From: Foliamicus sp963666765
GTDB taxonomy: Bacteria > Pseudomonadota > Gammaproteobacteria > Steroidobacterales > Foliamicaceae
Direction of reading: 5' to 3'
Assembly: GCA_963666765.1 (NCBI GenBank)
Contig: OY762933.1
Coordinates: forward strand, 2,294,001 to 2,358,000
DNA length: 64,000 nucleotides
Part shown: piece by piece, positions 63,631 through 64,000 of the stretch
Layout: each line of letters opens with the position of its first letter
Position numbering within the stretch: the first letter of the stretch is position 1
Program-made: the position numbers and the translations under genes
The notes under the pieces: generated by a model
Database searches by the model: none
What the model was told of the DNA's origin: nothing
The model's input: only the letters and a program-made list of their open reading frames with translations

Positions 63631-64000
63631 CCCGATACTTGCTGGACACATGCACATTGATCTGGCTTGCTTCGGAACCAGAAAAACTATCGGCAGTTTC
63701 GGCGAGTCTGATCGATTCCCCCGACTCGGAGTTGTTGTGGAGTGACGTATCGGCTTTGGAGATTGCGTTGAAGTGGGGTTCCGGAAAACTTGAACTTCCC
63801 GATGCACCTCGAACCTGGTTGGAACGTCAGATCGATAGCTGGGGCTTGGTGGCACAGCCTCTGAAGCGCACGGACATCTATCGCGCATCCGAACTGCCCG
63901 CGCTTCACCGGGACCGTTTGATCGCCTCCTGGTTGCCACCGCCATCAGTTCCGATGCGATTATCCTTACACCGGACACGGCTATTGCCCAATATCCAGTA
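63627..64000 (+). pseudogene. PIN-domain toxin (VapC type), apparently frameshifted and cut by window edge
   Basis: The first frame gives LTRYLLDTCTLIWLASEPEK and DVSALEIALKWGSG, a PIN ribonuclease with its first Asp and Glu. Up to ALHRD it is normal, then at 63914-63915 (CC) the frame shifts: the expected LVATAISSDAIILTPDTAIA continues in the next frame. One extra C would restore HRDPFDRLLVATA. No ATG/GTG start; CTG at 63627 or TTG at 63639 are candidates. The 3' end is outside the window. Confidence 0.8.

Noticed and set aside
1..64000. CRISPR arrays, rRNA or tRNA genes
   Set aside because: No regularly spaced direct repeats and no cloverleaf or rRNA-like sequence was recognised by eye; a tRNAscan or covariance search was not possible here.

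Overview
The window looks like a chromosomal contig of a gammaproteobacterium. Supporting features are an argR-led arginine operon with an N-acyl-ornithine carbamoyltransferase of the Xanthomonas/Bacteroides type, tatABC, rsmD divergent from ftsEX, a sigma-32 gene, and large outer-membrane TonB receptors. The assignment is inferred from gene content only. Genes are dense, mostly GC-rich, and often overlap by 1-10 bases.

Layout. 1-414: the N-terminal part of a SOUL-family lipoprotein. 640-2259: an intact IS1182-type insertion sequence flanked by CTAG. 2289-6106: a less GC-rich island with vsr, a PD-(D/E)XK nuclease, a C5-cytosine methyltransferase and a conserved coiled-coil protein. 6188-14086 (minus): ilvD-ilvB-ilvN-ilvC followed by an aldehyde dehydrogenase and a mannonate dehydratase. 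14234-18288: a metallo-beta-lactamase-fold protein, mutM, and a large fused histidine kinase / response regulator / DNA-binding protein.

18494-30393 is the main discovery: a compact bacterial sterol-biosynthesis locus. In order it encodes squalene synthase, an HMG-CoA synthase-family enzyme, an SdmB-like NAD-dependent dehydrogenase, an SdmA-like Rieske oxygenase, an ERG4/ERG24-type sterol reductase, a CYP51-type P450, and a single 1135-codon frame that joins squalene epoxidase to oxidosqualene cyclase. A sterol C-24 methyltransferase lies tail-to-tail after it. Together these would make squalene, epoxidise and cyclise it, remove C-14 and C-4 methyls, and alkylate C-24.

30601-36052: ggt, coaD and rsmD, divergent from ftsEX, then a lone ABC ATPase. 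36173-45136: argR-argG-(P-loop protein)-argC-argD-argF'-argB-argH, a thioesterase and a small lipoprotein, with paired palindromes at the argR promoter. 45178-47174: tatABC and dtd. 47240-51625: an OPT transporter, a DUF1330 protein, a frameshifted hotdog thioesterase, a HIT protein and an acyl-CoA dehydrogenase. 51622-51889: a MITE with 34-base inverted ends and internal hairpins. 51912-62279: an exported/periplasmic module with two TonB receptors, a Cys-rich secreted protein, a Tat-exported amidohydrolase, a cytochrome c-PQQ-type dehydrogenase and a UbiD-family decarboxylase, with two long-hairpin repeats in the middle. 62431-64000: rpoH behind a sigma-32-like promoter, then a Phd/VapC-type toxin-antitoxin pair whose toxin appears frameshifted.

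Two genes (49510-49982 and 63627-64000) look broken by one missing base next to a C/G run. Assembly error should be considered there. The epoxidase-cyclase fusion does not show that signature: neither of the other two frames stops near the junction.
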